A stretch of 64,000 nt of DNA from Bacillus sp. T3. Its GTDB lineage: Bacteria > Bacillota > Bacilli > Bacillales > Cytobacillaceae. Each line of letters starts with the position of its first letter. Positions within the stretch are counted from its first letter, which is position 1. Below, piece after piece: positions 63,046 to 64,000 of this stretch. The notes beneath the pieces are model-generated. The model had not been told where the DNA came from and searched no databases. It saw nothing but the letters and a program-made list of their open reading frames with translations. The position numbers and the translations under genes are program-made. Location: NCBI RefSeq assembly GCF_033449965.1, contig NZ_CP137761.1, positions 744,001-808,000 on the forward strand. Reading direction: 5' to 3'.

Positions 63046-63187
63046 CTTTGTTGTTCCTCCTACGTTTAGTTGTGTGTCTCATTATATCAATTTTACATTG
63101 ATTATTAAAATCACTAAAGAAATTTGCATCAAGTGATTGGGGTTGTTCATATTATTGAACTATCACTTCAAGAGGAAAGGGATTCAT

Positions 63188-63811
63188 ATGGTGAAAAGAA
63201 TTACTTTTTATTTGGTCGGTTTAGCGATTGCCTGTTTGGGTGTTTGCTTCCTAATTCATTCAAAGGTAGGAGCCGGGCCTTGGGATGTTGTTAATATGGG
63301 TTTAACCGAAAGATTTGGGTTAACACTTGGGACATGGATGGGGCTTTGGCAGGCTTTTTTTCTACTGGTAAATGCGGTCTTATTAAAGCGGAGGCCGGAA
63401 TTTGAATCCATCATAACCATCACCATTTGGGGACTAATCATTGATTTTTGGATGGGGATTGTACTGAAAAACCTCGATTTAACTCAAGCGCCGCTCTCTG
63501 TAAAATGTAGTGTTTTTTCAATAGGTGTACTGTTCATAGGGATGGGGGTGGGGATTTATTTAACCGCTGATCTTCCAAAAATGCCATATGACGGGACGAT
63601 GGTCGCTCTTAGCACGAAGTTTAATCTAAGTTTTACCATAACAAGAACCATGCTAGAGGGTTCTGCTGTTGTCTTAAGCTTTTTCGTTGGTGGCTCTATG
63701 GGGATTGGGATCGGGACGATTATCATCTTCGTAGTGATTGGTCACATTGTTCAATTTTTTAACAAGGCTTCTTGGATACTGTACAACAAGAAAATTAGTA
63801 TATTTGTATAA
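63188..63811 (+). CDS. yczE: YczE/YyaS/YitT-family membrane protein
   Basis: A 207-residue protein with five to six membrane helices and the family motif HSKVGAGPWDVVNMGLTERFGLTLGTWMGLWQ near the N-terminus. B. subtilis YczE affects bacillaene or surfactin-linked physiology by an unknown route. ATG 63188 follows AGAGGAAAGGG; the frame open from 63137 has no ribosome site. Confidence 0.75.
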   Translation: MVKRITFYLVGLAIACLGVCFLIHSKVGAGPWDVVNMGLTERFGLTLGTWMGLWQAFFLLVNAVLLKRRPEFESIITITIWGLIIDFWMGIVLKNLDLTQAPLSVKCSVFSIGVLFIGMGVGIYLTADLPKMPYDGTMVALSTKFNLSFTITRTMLEGSAVVLSFFVGGSMGIGIGTIIIFVVIGHIVQFFNKASWILYNKKISIFV

Positions 63812-63914
63812 AATGAAAGCCTGAAGTTGCATTTCTGAAAGATCTGGTCTAGGTCTTATTTTTAAAAAATATGATGATATAGGAATAAAAAAATACTTTG
63901 GAGGTGTCGTTAAG

Positions 63915-64000
63915 GTGGAGAAAAAATTTGCAAAGCAAAAAACCTCTATACCAGGCCCTCAATCTTTGGATTTATTAGCAAAAAGAGAACAATATGTCCC
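63915..64000 (+). CDS. gabT: Probable 4-aminobutyrate aminotransferase, N-terminus (partial at window end)
   Basis: Only 28 codons are visible. GTG 63915 lies eight bases after GGAGGTG. The peptide KTSIPGPQSLDLLAKREQYV resembles the N-terminus of Bacillus class III 4-aminobutyrate transaminases (IPGPKS-LL-RREQYVP). The catalytic region lies outside the window, so the substrate is not certain. Confidence 0.6.
   Translation, partial: MEKKFAKQKTSIPGPQSLDLLAKREQYV

Overview
The window is a chromosomal segment of a low-GC Gram-positive endospore-former of the Bacillaceae. From position 1 to about 40 kb the gene order closely follows the Bacillus subtilis uvrBA - yvl - hprK/lgt/ppaX - his - yvcD/trxB/yvcIJK/whiA/crh - clpP - rpoN - cggR/gapA/pgk/tpiA/gpmI/eno - secG/est/rnr/smpB/ssrA neighbourhood. 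Regulatory sites also match Bacillaceae rules: a sigma-W promoter before the yvl genes, a CtsR site at clpP, and a two-half-site CggR operator before cggR. Dispersed intergenic repeats typical of Bacillaceae are present. No ribosomal RNA, phage, transposase or CRISPR array was found.

Layout: 1-3.3 kb, nucleotide excision repair (uvrB end, uvrA). 3.4-5.3 kb, sigma-W envelope-stress genes (yvlA, yvlB, yvlD). 5.3-9.5 kb, a cell-wall amidase, then hprK-lgt-ppaX-yvoF. 9.6-16.1 kb, a complete histidine operon hisZGDBHAFI. 16.5-23.3 kb, a TPR protein, thioredoxin reductase, and the Nudix-rapZ-yvcK-whiA-crh cluster. 23.3-26.3 kb, clpP, tRNA-Arg and sigma-54. 26.3-33.9 kb, the central glycolytic operon. 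34-40.4 kb, a NERD protein, secG, carboxylesterase, RNase R, SmpB and tmRNA. 40.6-50.6 kb, an accessory metal and sulfur block: CadC/CadA, CopC/CopD, a methyltransferase, an ArsR repressor, a CcmH-like protein, then glutaredoxin, DsrE and a CoA-disulfide reductase-rhodanese-TusA protein. 50.7-64 kb, an SDR, two DUF4405 membrane proteins flanking a MacAB-like exporter and a two-component system, a C39-like peptidase, an azoreductase, a lactonase, a YczE-like protein and the start of a probable GABA aminotransferase.

The most notable observations are these. (1) The tmRNA gene is interrupted in its T loop by a 280-nt insert with the hallmarks of a group I intron. (2) Four intergenic arrays of short degenerate repeats have a 20-21 nt period, two helical turns. 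Two of them start right behind a stop codon and stay open in the frame of the preceding gene. (3) CadA carries an in-frame TGA at the first cysteine of its CxxC metal motif. (4) CadC-type operators occur at both cadCA and the copC/methyltransferase divergent region, and CstR-type operators precede three sulfur-transfer genes.

Many conserved genes are broken by single-base indels: uvrA, the amidase, hisD, hisB, trxB, whiA, clpP, rpoN, the NERD gene, the CoA-disulfide reductase, a DUF4405 gene, the ABC ATPase and the histidine kinase. In eight of them, removing one T or A from the middle of a CCTGG/CCAGG restores both the frame and the family sequence, leaving CCGG. I read this as a systematic sequencing artefact, possibly tied to base methylation, and annotate these genes as single CDSs with a note.
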